DNA of 18,118 nt, taken from contig JAISJZ010000185.1 in assembly GCA_031261125.1 (NCBI GenBank), positions 1 through 18,118 on the forward strand, read 5' to 3'. The notes under the pieces were generated by a model. It was given only the letters and a program-made list of their open reading frames with translations. It was not told the origin of the DNA and did no database searches. The stretch is from Planctomycetaceae bacterium. Lineage in GTDB: Bacteria; Planctomycetota; Planctomycetia; Pirellulales; Thermoguttaceae. Positions 6,501-12,738 of the stretch are shown in pieces. Made by a program: the position numbers and the translations under genes. How positions within the stretch are numbered: the stretch's first letter is position 1; every line of letters begins with the position of its first letter.

Positions 6501-8470
6501 CCGGAGTTGCCGTCCGCTGTAATTGTCAACAGTTCACCGTTAACCACAATCAAACCGGCCGTCGCACCGCTGTTGACGACCGTTTGCAGTGATAAACCTC
6601 TGGTGTCAAACGTAGCGGAACCGTCTGCGGTAAAAACGAGTTGTTTGCCGTAAATGTTTTTTCCGGTGAACGTGTAGTCGCCGGCAACGGACATTGTACC
6701 GACAGCGGCATCTTCGCCGAGCGTGATATTTTTATCAGTGGTATCGGCACCGAACACGACGTTATCGCCGTTCAGAAATTGATGGACGGTTCGGTCGGCA
6801 TCATCGTTTTCCCAGTTTGCGTCGGTTTCGTTCCATACTTGATTTTTTGTTCCCGTCCAGTAGAGTGTCCGGTTCTTGTCAACGCCGGTGAGCGTCAGAA
6901 TCACGGCATCGTTGACTTTATCTTTGTCTGTGTCTTTGAAGCCGAGCGTTCGGGTTCCCGTCCGGCTGTTTGCCGTTGTTTGGGCGGTGCTGCTCTTGAT
7001 GAGAAATGCCGTGTTGTTTGCGTTGAAACCGGCATCTTGGGCGGAAATGAGAACATATTCGCCGTCTCCGCAGTACGCATTAACCGACGAAACGTCAACG
7101 GTGAATTTTCCGTCTGCCGGTAATTTCAGTCCGCCTTGAATTTTCAGCATCGGTGCGCTGCCGTCTTCGGCGGACAATCCTGCCATATTAAATTCAACGG
7201 TACTTCCGGCGTTGAACACTGTTCCGGCGGTTTCGCCGCCCCGTGTCTTGACAATTTCAATGGAGTTCAAGCCGTTGGATATTAACGCCGCATCATCGGC
7301 AAGGGTAAAAAGTCCTTGTCCGATAACGAACGATGTTCCTTCGGACAATTCCAAGGTACCGCCGGCGATGTCGATAACGGTTGATAATCCGTTGCCGTCG
7401 AAAACGTTATTACCGCCGAGAATCCATTGTCCACTGCCGTATTTTGCAATGCTTAATTGTGCATCACCGCCGTAGGACTTGGCGGCACGCAGCGGACCGT
7501 CCATACCGAGAATCCCTTCGCCGTAAATGTTGACTCGCTGTGCTGTATCGCCAGCAGTGTCGAAAAATATCGAGTTGGCACCGTTTGAATCTTGATTGCC
7601 TTGCCAAAGAGCGGTTCTGCCTTTGTCCGTAATAATGTTGATAGTTGAATTGCCGGCAGCATAAACCGCACCGCCGTTGGATTTGGCACTATTGCTGAAA
7701 AAGGACACGTTGTTCAAGACCGCCGTTGTTCCGGCGACGGCTGCGGCACCGCCGAAAGCGGCAGTGTTTTCGCGGAACAGGGTATCGGTAATGTTCAGCG
7801 TTCCGCCGGATTGATAAACCGCTCCGCCGCGCTGCATTGCGCTGTTTTCAACGAACTCGGTACTGGTTAACTGTGTTTTTCCTCCGGCGGAATATATGCC
7901 GCCGCCGAACGCCGCCCGATTGTTCTGAAACCGGGAAGCGTTTGCCTGAAATGTTCCCCGGTCAACATAAACCACGCCGCCGAATGCATCGGAACCGTTC
8001 TTTTCAAACAAAATGCCGTCGGCGTTGAGAACCGCACTTTTTCCGAGTGCTGCAATGCCGCCGTCGGCTCTGTTGTAAAACCCGGTAAGAGTTAAATCTT
8101 CGAGTTGTGCCGTTCCTTGGCTGGCAAGCATATTAAGGAACTGCGATGCGTTGTTCGGTATTCCTGCATAGGTGATAATTTTTTCATTTTCATCAGCAGA
8201 ACGGAACGTGAACGGATGACCGGTACTGTAAAAGACCGGCTGAAATGCGCCGAGCAGCGTGGTATCGTTGTTATACAGTACGATGTCCATACCGTCCCGT
8301 GCGGGAAACAAGTTCCGCACCGTTTCAAGATTTTGCACATCTTTTCCAGTGCCGACGTTGATGGTCTGTGCGCTGCCGGCGAGCGGAAAAAGAGCCGAAA
8401 CGGCTGCCAAGGCGAGACCGGCAAGTACGCCCCGCCGTGAACGATTTTTACGGAAACTGCTCTTTTTCAT
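3518..8470 (-). CDS. Pmp-like autotransporter adhesin (type V secretion, 1650 aa)
   Basis: A basic N-terminus (KNRSRRG) and a hydrophobic core to about residue 34 (cleavage near AGSA/QT) form a long signal peptide. The passenger carries FxxN plus GG[A/G][I/V/A] repeats like Chlamydia polymorphic membrane proteins: at least five at residues 153-275 (for example FQNNRAAFGGGIY, FVENSAMQRGGAVY) and three near 700-770. These predict a beta-helix. An autotransporter-associated strand repeat (GSGTLTLSNQKNVF) sits near 1072-1085. Two similar 150-residue modules lie at 448-605 and 907-1058. Residues 513-521 (DTDKDKVND) resemble a calcium loop. From about 1373 to 1650 alternating aromatic strands end in FTFEF, the usual outer-membrane barrel signature. 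It should export its own passenger to the cell surface, for adhesion or an unknown role. No Shine-Dalgarno site precedes the ATG. No protease or other catalytic domain was recognised. Confidence 0.9.
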   Translation of the reverse strand: MKKSSFRKNRSRRGVLAGLALAAVSALFPLAGSAQTINVGTGKDVQNLETVRNLFPARDGMDIVLYNNDTTLLGAFQPVFYSTGHPFTFRSADENEKIITYAGIPNNASQFLNMLASQGTAQLEDLTLTGFYNRADGGIAALGKSAVLNADGILFEKNGSDAFGGVVYVDRGTFQANASRFQNNRAAFGGGIYSAGGKTQLTSTEFVENSAMQRGGAVYQSGGTLNITDTLFRENTAAFGGAAAVAGTTAVLNNVSFFSNSAKSNGGAVYAAGNSTINIITDKGRTALWQGNQDSNGANSIFFDTAGDTAQRVNIYGEGILGMDGPLRAAKSYGGDAQLSIAKYGSGQWILGGNNVFDGNGLSTVIDIAGGTLELSEGTSFVIGQGLFTLADDAALISNGLNSIEIVKTRGGETAGTVFNAGSTVEFNMAGLSAEDGSAPMLKIQGGLKLPADGKFTVDVSSVNAYCGDGEYVLISAQDAGFNANNTAFLIKSSTAQTTANSRTGTRTLGFKDTDKDKVNDAVILTLTGVDKNRTLYWTGTKNQVWNETDANWENDDADRTVHQFLNGDNVVFGADTTDKNITLGEDAAVGTMSVAGDYTFTGKNIYGKQLVFTADGSATFDTRGLSLQTVVNSGATAGLIVVNGELLTITADGNSGAVLGQSGSVFTLGKKDSTGTVHFTGNYGGAINGSSIQLLGGTNEFSGNSTADNGGAIDASSLLIRSGNAKFENNTAEGKGGAVYVSGNAVLNADNGDILFRSNTQGADRTPNAIYLENTGGNKTLTLNATAGHSITFYDPVESNAARKNINVNITGAGTTKFIGGQSNVHGITTVNSGAVMQLSGGAIYGADTGNPEFIVKNGGTVLADGRDNQIKAADITLEKNSTLKIDLNGADNTGNTASLKLAGYLDLPGGEKFNIDATGLTQTGTYQLLTATDGTLFSDDIVQTKVNGAVLEPGVQNDRKGTQEFYFQTGAVYLKQTGTDSNRSLTWLGNNGGVWSENTSNWNVDGKNSNHFINGDTVLFDQNGQEKNITVDASGTVVAGMKVSGGDYTFTGGTISQINGDTARTLDKTGSGTLTLSNQKNVFDLVRVYTGTLAGGNGTLPIVAGDVAVSNTAAISPGSAGGSVAGTFTVDGGINFKVGSLLYLDLGKTAETSDLLYASDAINFASDAVGTVTIVVSGNGVSKGQHTTDTAVVRSETALQLNGQNISSGITDAGDNGKITIQRGSAKIVIESDASLDLQSANIFDGSKGLAIDAAGLGVVPPQPPFDTLTQNQRIVLESIQDARVGSFANSLMAGYVRTGEAYQYQYLEQLLPAIHSAIPLVSQRAASQFRQVSFERLRFLDDMRPCRYRGLLLQTDKEPAAASPTTRGQRFYADAAPILWGQQYGDFLHQGKKDIQGFQSDAYGIALGTDKWIEHHTVVGLGFGGTFASVKTADKTQWGNADSFLFSLYGSHTDSNAVKYMATIGYTYSNYKLNRTPGGIFVNSKHDGNQFFMAGDISKKFRGTLTDITPFLGLDLIYLDEDEANEALANGSIVSHINGGVSESYLSTAGVRFGRTRSNYFGWVINPSAYLGWIHDFGDGYIYKTALYDGGAVYSIKGASMNRDRAALGLNVNAKVNSQFSFFGGYNAEYGSRFSVHTIQTGFTFEF
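5297..5752 (-). repeat. Autotransporter internal module, copy 2
   Basis: Residues 907-1058 repeat the order of copy 1: LDLP, NRSLTWLGN, VWSENTSNW, HFINGDTVLF, NITV and DYTFTG. Identity is partial, so the duplication is old. Confidence 0.75.
6656..7129 (-). repeat. Autotransporter internal module, copy 1
   Basis: Residues 448-605 align by eye with copy 2 at 5297-5752. Shared landmarks in order are L-x-L-P near the start, NR-x-L-x-W-x-G, VWNETDANW, F-x-NGD-x-V-x-F, NIT and DYTFTG. Confidence 0.75.
7646..8023 (-). repeat. Pmp-type FxxN/GGxx repeat block in the autotransporter
   Basis: Residues about 150-275 hold five successive units of roughly 24 residues, each with F-x-x-N followed by a GG-[A/G/V]-[I/V/A] turn. 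They diverge in DNA sequence, so this is a protein-level repeat. A second set of three units lies near residues 700-740 and 757-760. Confidence 0.8.
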
Positions 8471-8481
8471 AAGAAGTAGGG

Positions 8482-8511
8482 AGTATAAACCAAGGATACA
8501 CTCACTGTCTT
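8482..8511 (-). promoter_or_regulatory. Candidate promoter of the autotransporter, very close to the start codon
   Basis: On the minus strand TATACT (8482-8487) is preceded, 18 bases back, by AAGACA (8506-8511, 4 of 6 matches). The predicted transcription start would be about 5 bases before the ATG at 8470. This would explain the missing Shine-Dalgarno site by a nearly leaderless message. The same TATACT box occurs in the antiporter promoter. Confidence 0.35.
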
Positions 8512-8564
8512 TTATCGTCCGCTGTGCTATGCAAACTTGTTGTTTTTTTGTAAAATGTGTTATT

Positions 8565-9224
8565 ATGTTCCTTTCACTTGACGGCGGCGACGGCTGCGGA
8601 AAATCAACGCAGCAGAAATTACTCGGCGATTACTTGACTTCACTCGGACACAGCGTTGTTCTGTGCCGCGACCCCGGTACGACCGCTTTGGGCGATGCCG
8701 TCCGCAACATTCTGCTGCACGGAACAGAACTGAACATTGCTGACCGAACCGAAGTGCTGCTCTTCTGTGCCGCCCGATGCCAACTGGTTGAAGAAGTCGT
8801 TAAACCCGCCTTAAAATGCGGCAAAACCGTTATCTCCGATAGATTTTTACTTTCGACACTCGTGTATCAGGGCTATGCCGGCGGCGTACCGCTGGAAACG
8901 CTTGAAGCGGCAAGCGGCATTGCAACGGACGGGATTGTGCCGGATTTAACGTTTGTACTGGATATTCCTTGCGAAGTTGCAGTACGGCGGCTTGGACAGC
9001 GGGGAACGCTTGACCGAATGGAACAAAAAGGGGCAGCGTATCATCAGAAAGTCCGCAGCGGTTTTTTGGACTATGCGGCGAAACATTCAGACCGGTTCGC
9101 CGTGGTTGACGCAACGCCGCCGCCGGAAATGGTTGCCGACACGATAAAATCGGCGTTTGACACTTTACAAACAGCCGGTAGAATGAACGGAATAAAAACG
9201 AAAGGAGAAAATGATTATGTCTGA
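8565..9224 (+). CDS. tmk: Thymidylate (dTMP) kinase
   Basis: This 219-residue cytoplasmic enzyme phosphorylates dTMP to dTDP with ATP, a step in dTTP synthesis. The P-loop GGDGCGKST is at residues 7-15. CRDPG (34-38) replaces the usual TREPGGT, here with a second threonine where glycine is common. The DR motif is SDRF at 91-94, followed by YQGYAGG (101-107). The lid-side DRMEQK and VRSGFLDYA segment lies near 150-171. The CRDPG and SDRFLL wording is what I associate with planctomycete Tmk. The start ATG 8565 places the P-loop at the normal distance from the N-terminus; earlier in-frame codons have no family support. There is no Shine-Dalgarno site, but a TAAAAT box lies 9 bases upstream. The gene diverges from the autotransporter and its stop overlaps the next gene. 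Confidence 0.94.
   Translation: MFLSLDGGDGCGKSTQQKLLGDYLTSLGHSVVLCRDPGTTALGDAVRNILLHGTELNIADRTEVLLFCAARCQLVEEVVKPALKCGKTVISDRFLLSTLVYQGYAGGVPLETLEAASGIATDGIVPDLTFVLDIPCEVAVRRLGQRGTLDRMEQKGAAYHQKVRSGFLDYAAKHSDRFAVVDATPPPEMVADTIKSAFDTLQTAGRMNGIKTKGENDYV
9204..9207 (+). promoter_or_regulatory. Shine-Dalgarno site inside the end of tmk
   Basis: GGAG lies 9 bases before ATG 9217 and 3 before ATG 9211. The spacing favours 9217 as the start of the downstream gene, adding two residues if 9211 is used instead. Confidence 0.55.
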
Positions 9225-9822
9225 TGTATTAGGACAGCCGATTACATTAGCGCAGTTGACCGAATGGTCACGGAATATGACTGCCGAGACCGACCGCCAA
9301 ATGAAGGAGACCGACCGGCGAATGAAGGAAACCGACCGTCAGATAGGCAAACTGCTCAAATCCCAGCAAGAAATACGGCAGGAACTTGGCGGTATCGGCA
9401 AAAGCAACGGCGAATATGCCGAACAATTCTTCGTTCGCGCATTAAAACATACGTTTGACCCCAGTAGGAAAATGTATATGTTCGGGGGGAGAGAATACTT
9501 CCGAATTGACAATAATTGGTCGGCAACGCACGATGATATTGACGAAGAATACGATATTGTCCTGTACAACGGGGACAGTGTTGCCGTGATTGAAGTTAAG
9601 TACAAATTCAAAATGCACGAATTGAAAAAATTTGTGAACCGGAAAATACCAAATTTTCGGCTGTTGTATCCTTCTTATGCGGACAAAGCAATTTATCTCG
9701 GCATAGCCGGTTTTGTTTTCGAGAACGGCGTGATTGAAGAGGCGAAGTCCCGCGGTATCGGTATTCTCCGCAAAGACGGAAAGAATGTTGATTACGATGT
9801 TCAGGACTTGAAACCGTTTTAG
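9217..9822 (+). CDS. Coiled-coil PD-(D/E)XK nuclease-like protein
   Basis: This encodes 201 residues. Residues about 20-60 are a charged helix with TDRxMKE heptads, likely a coiled coil. Residues 64-201 resemble the PD-(D/E)XK nuclease fold: NGEYAEQFF (64-72), EYDIVLYNGD (111-120) with D113, and AVIEVKYK (123-130) with E126 and K128, the usual D...ExK triad on a beta hairpin. Widespread hypothetical proteins share this layout (the DUF3782-like group, by recollection). Function is unknown; DNA cleavage is plausible because the triad is complete. The gene overlaps tmk by 8 bases, so the two are co-transcribed and probably coupled. I know of no partner toxin, antitoxin or methylase next to it. 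It could be a defence or repair factor or an orphan mobile nuclease. Confidence 0.8.
   Translation: MSDVLGQPITLAQLTEWSRNMTAETDRQMKETDRRMKETDRQIGKLLKSQQEIRQELGGIGKSNGEYAEQFFVRALKHTFDPSRKMYMFGGREYFRIDNNWSATHDDIDEEYDIVLYNGDSVAVIEVKYKFKMHELKKFVNRKIPNFRLLYPSYADKAIYLGIAGFVFENGVIEEAKSRGIGILRKDGKNVDYDVQDLKPF
9289..9351 (+). repeat. 21-base tandem repeat encoding TDRxMKE
   Basis: Three in-frame 21-base units begin acc-gac-cg, at 9289, 9310 and 9331. The first two are nearly identical and the third decays in its second half. They encode the coiled-coil heptads and could change copy number by slippage without shifting the frame. Confidence 0.7.
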
Positions 9823-9882
9823 CACCGGCACTTCGGCACAGAATTTGCGTATCTATCCAGTCCGGCACTATGCCGCGGGTGT

Positions 9883-9923
9883 TGCCGTGAAATATCCCTG
9901 CCGAACCGTGTATAATCACGGCA
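9883..9923 (+). promoter_or_regulatory. Consensus -10 box framed by an inverted repeat, upstream of the sulfatase
   Basis: A perfect TATAAT lies at 9911-9916, giving a leader of about 30 bases before ATG 9953. It is flanked directly by CCGTG and CACGG. The right arm also pairs with a more distant copy: TGCCGTG (9883-9889) and CACGGCA (9917-9923) are perfect seven-base complements. No good -35 box sits at 17 bases: TTGCCG at 9882 is 23 bases away. The arrangement suggests an operator over the promoter, or a hairpin ending the upstream operon. Confidence 0.45.
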
Positions 9924-9952
9924 TTTCTTGGAGATGAACAACCGAAAAAACG

Positions 9953-11866
9953 ATGAAGCAACTTAAGCAACTTATATCCCTTTTTTTCTTCCTGTTAACC
10001 GCCCTGCCGGTTTTTGCCGCCGAAGAACGTCCGAACATCCTTTGGTTGACCTGCGAAGATACCGGTCGGCACCTCGGCAGTTATAATTTTCCGACAGCGC
10101 AGACACCGGTATTGGACAAACTTGCCGCCGAAGGACAGCGGTTTGTCAATGCGTGGTCGAACTATCCGGTCTGCGCTCCGGCACGCACAACGCTCATCAC
10201 CGGTTGTTATCCCGCTTCGCTCGGTGCCGAACAAATGCGGAGTTCCGTACCGTTGCCGAAAACACTCAAAATGTATCCGTATTATCTGCGTCAAGCCGGC
10301 TATTACAGCACTAACAACGCCAAAACGGATTACAATGTTTTCAATCAGGACGACCGCCGCGACCAAAGTTGCTGGGATGAGTGTAATAATCAAGCCCATT
10401 GGAAGAACCGACCGGACGGCAAACCGTTCTTTGCCGTTTTCAATTTTACGGTAACTCACGAATCGCAAATCCGCAATCCGCATCAGTTGCAGCGTGACCC
10501 GGACAAAACGCCGGTACCGAAGTACCACCCGAACGTACCGGAAGTCCGCAGGGATTGGGCGCAGTACCACGACCGAATAACGGAAATGGATGCAATGTGC
10601 GGCAGGAAGTTAGACGAGTTGCGGGAAGCGGGGTTGACGGACAGTACGATTATTTTCTTTTACGGCGACCACGGCAGCGGAATGCCCCGCAATAAGCGTA
10701 CCCCGTTCGATTGCGGTCTCGGCGTGCCGCTGGTCGTCTATTTTCCTCCGAAGTTTCAGCATCTGGCACCGGCAGGATACAAGAAAAACGGAATTAGTGA
10801 ACAACTTGTTTCATTCGTTGACTTTGCTCCGACGCTGTTGAGTATCGCCGGTGTTAAACCGCCGGAGGATATGCAGGGTATTCCGTTTGCCGGTAAATAT
10901 GCGGGCAAACCGCGGGAGTATGTTTTCGGTTTCCGCGGCAGAATGGACGAACGGGCTGACCTTGTCCGTTCCGTCCGGGATAAGCGGTACGTTTATGTTC
11001 GGAATTATCACCCGGAAATCATCTACGGTTCGCCGAACAATTATATGTTTCAAACCCGGACAACGCAGGTTTGGCGCGAACTGTACGATGCAGGAAAACT
11101 GCCGCCGGAACAAAGTTTTTTCTGGAAGTTAAAGCCGACGGAAGAGTTATACGATTTGCAAACCGACCCGGACGAAATTAAAAACCTTGCATATTTGCCG
11201 GAACATCAGGACGTTAAGAACCGGTTGAAAACGGAATTGAAGCAGCATCTTCTCGAAATTCGGGACGTTCACTTTTTACCTGAAAATATATTACATCAGC
11301 GGTTCGGTGATTCAACGCCTTGGGAATACGGACACAGTAAAGATTACAATTTGGAAAAAATCCTGAACGCGGCAGACGCGGCAACGGAACGTTCAACGCC
11401 GGATAACGTACTGAAACAGTTTTTAGCGGACAATGATGCGGCAGTGCGGTACTGGGGAACGATTGGTGTATTGCTTCGTTTGGCAGATACCGCAGGCACA
11501 GACGGAACGAAACCAACGGAACGGACAACGGCGTTATTCAACGAATGGAAACCGGAACTTGTCAAACGGATTGACGATGACGAACCGGCAGTGCAAGTCG
11601 CCGCTGCCGAGATTTTAGGACGGTACGGCTCGCAGGACGATGTTGAGCCGGCAGTGAAGAAAATTTTTTTAAATTTGCAGTCGGATTCTCCTTACACGGC
11701 TTGGCTGGCGTTGGAGGCATTTGACCGGTTCGCCGAGCGCGGCGGCGTTTCGGCAGATACATTGGCAAAAACGGTCCGACCGGAAATTTTTACCGGTCGG
11801 ATTCAAACGTTGTATCCGAAACTCATCGAACATATTAACAATCAGCGGGACGAGTCCCGCCGCTGA
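9953..11866 (+). CDS. Secreted S1-family sulfatase with HEAT-like C-terminal region
   Basis: This is a 637-residue protein with a signal peptide (residues 1-22, cleavage near VFAA/EE), so it acts outside the cytoplasm on sulfate esters or sulfamates. The metal and formylglycine site includes E35-D36 (TCEDTGRH), C74 in CAPAR (74-78, the CxPxR core converted to formylglycine), H169 (THES), and D239-H240 (YGDHGSG). ELYDLQTDPDEIKNLA at 398-413 closes the catalytic domain. Residues about 480-600 hold helical repeats (AAVRYWGTIG, AVQVAAAEILGRYG, YTAWLALEAFDRF) of HEAT type. It resembles planctomycete sulfatases related to heparan N-sulfatase (S1_8-like), but subfamily and substrate are inferences. 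No maturase gene is in the window. A TATAAT box lies upstream; the ribosome site is weak. Confidence 0.93.
   Translation: MKQLKQLISLFFFLLTALPVFAAEERPNILWLTCEDTGRHLGSYNFPTAQTPVLDKLAAEGQRFVNAWSNYPVCAPARTTLITGCYPASLGAEQMRSSVPLPKTLKMYPYYLRQAGYYSTNNAKTDYNVFNQDDRRDQSCWDECNNQAHWKNRPDGKPFFAVFNFTVTHESQIRNPHQLQRDPDKTPVPKYHPNVPEVRRDWAQYHDRITEMDAMCGRKLDELREAGLTDSTIIFFYGDHGSGMPRNKRTPFDCGLGVPLVVYFPPKFQHLAPAGYKKNGISEQLVSFVDFAPTLLSIAGVKPPEDMQGIPFAGKYAGKPREYVFGFRGRMDERADLVRSVRDKRYVYVRNYHPEIIYGSPNNYMFQTRTTQVWRELYDAGKLPPEQSFFWKLKPTEELYDLQTDPDEIKNLAYLPEHQDVKNRLKTELKQHLLEIRDVHFLPENILHQRFGDSTPWEYGHSKDYNLEKILNAADAATERSTPDNVLKQFLADNDAAVRYWGTIGVLLRLADTAGTDGTKPTERTTALFNEWKPELVKRIDDDEPAVQVAAAEILGRYGSQDDVEPAVKKIFLNLQSDSPYTAWLALEAFDRFAERGGVSADTLAKTVRPEIFTGRIQTLYPKLIEHINNQRDESRR
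11845..11860. terminator. GC-rich hairpin at the sulfatase stop, between convergent genes
   Basis: GCGGGAC and GTCCCGC form a seven-base perfect inverted repeat with two bases between, inside the last codons of the sulfatase. The convergent HAD gene ends only 17 bases beyond the sulfatase stop. It could act from both sides, but no T tract follows. Confidence 0.35.
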
Positions 11867-11883
11867 AAGTCAACTGTTAAAAA

Positions 11884-12693
11884 TCAACGCGCAAAAATCC
11901 GTTCGATTTCCGGCAGATTGCCGTAATGCGGAATAATCACATCGGCACCGGCATCGACCAGCCGCTTGCGTTTCCATTCGTCAACGTTGCTCCGTCCTTG
12001 TTCGTCCGTTGCAACGCCGAACGTGAAACCGCCGGCATCGTGAACGTTCTGAATTTCGACATAGCCGTCGCCGAACCCCGCCAATTCGGTGCCGTTTAAG
12101 TGATTTTCGGCGATAATCCGCTGAATTACCATCGCCTTGGAGAAATTCTTATAATCGTCTTTCGCTCCGTAAATACCGCCGTCAAAGTAATCCGCAACGC
12201 CGAGCAGCGTTGCTTCTTCGAGAACAAACTGTTCATCCGTACCGCTTGCCAAGTATAATTTCAGACCATTCCGGCGGAGCATTTCCAACAGCGGAACCGA
12301 GCCGGGAACCAGATGTTTTTCGGGATTAGCACCTTGCCGCAGTTCGTCAAGACGGTATCGAATCCGTTCCGACAGCCGGCGGTGGTACCCGTGTTTGTAT
12401 TCTAACGGGTCAAGCGGAATTCCGTGCCGCTTTTTAACCTCTTCTGCAAGTTCAATGCACTGATAGATTGTCTGCTTGCCGGTGAGAACATCGACGAAGT
12501 CCCGTACACAGCGTTGAACATCTTCCGTATCTTCGGTGCGTCCGTCCGGTGTTGCGGTCAGGACTTCGACGAAGTACGGAATCATTATGTTTTGCCAGCC
12601 CTCGCGGATCAAACTGACGGTGCCGTCAAAATCGAAGATGACGGCACGCAACGGAACAGCGGGGCAATTTCTGCGGACAATTTCGAGGAACAT
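11884..12693 (-). CDS. HAD-superfamily hydrolase (phosphatase-like)
   Basis: This is a 269-residue cytoplasmic protein with all four HAD motifs: DFDGT at 21-25 (nucleophile D21, acid D23), S150 in LYLASGTDE, a lysine at 178-186 (AKDDYKNFSK), and GFGDGYVEI at 206-214 with D209. Residues about 30-130 form a helical cap of C1 type. It probably hydrolyses a phosphate ester; phosphoglycolate phosphatase or beta-phosphoglucomutase-like activities are possible, and the sequence does not decide. It is downstream of the small exported protein gene, 45 bases apart with a strong hairpin between. The start ATG 12693 has no Shine-Dalgarno site, but two overlapping TAAAAT-like boxes precede it closely. The only GATC I found in the window lies inside this gene, at 12607. 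Confidence 0.9.
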   Translation of the reverse strand: MFLEIVRRNCPAVPLRAVIFDFDGTVSLIREGWQNIMIPYFVEVLTATPDGRTEDTEDVQRCVRDFVDVLTGKQTIYQCIELAEEVKKRHGIPLDPLEYKHGYHRRLSERIRYRLDELRQGANPEKHLVPGSVPLLEMLRRNGLKLYLASGTDEQFVLEEATLLGVADYFDGGIYGAKDDYKNFSKAMVIQRIIAENHLNGTELAGFGDGYVEIQNVHDAGGFTFGVATDEQGRSNVDEWKRKRLVDAGADVIIPHYGNLPEIERIFAR

Positions 12694-12713
12694 TTTACAT
12701 TTTACTCTGTTAG

Positions 12714-12734
12714 CCCCAGCCGCTTGCGGCGGGG
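12714..12734 (-). terminator. Strong GC-rich stem-loop between exported protein and HAD genes
   Basis: CCCC plus GCCGC pair with GCGGC plus GGGG around a TT loop, with a single bulged A at 12718: nine pairs in all. It follows the stop of the small exported protein by 4 bases. There is no T tract, so it may stabilise the message end, reduce read-through into the HAD gene, or be a REP-like element. Confidence 0.45.
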
Positions 12735-12738
12735 TTGC

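Noticed and set aside
3854..7475. Long plus-strand frames opposite the autotransporter
   Set aside because: They are shadows caused by the GC-rich codon pattern of the real gene and contain no recognisable domain or ribosome site.
8259..8564. Longer start of thymidylate kinase
   Set aside because: The extension is antisense to the autotransporter signal region and would put the P-loop over 100 residues from the N-terminus.
9934..9952. Alternative sulfatase start at ATG 9934 behind GGAG
   Set aside because: That ATG is in a different frame from the sulfatase and directly abuts the GGAG, so it is not a usable start.
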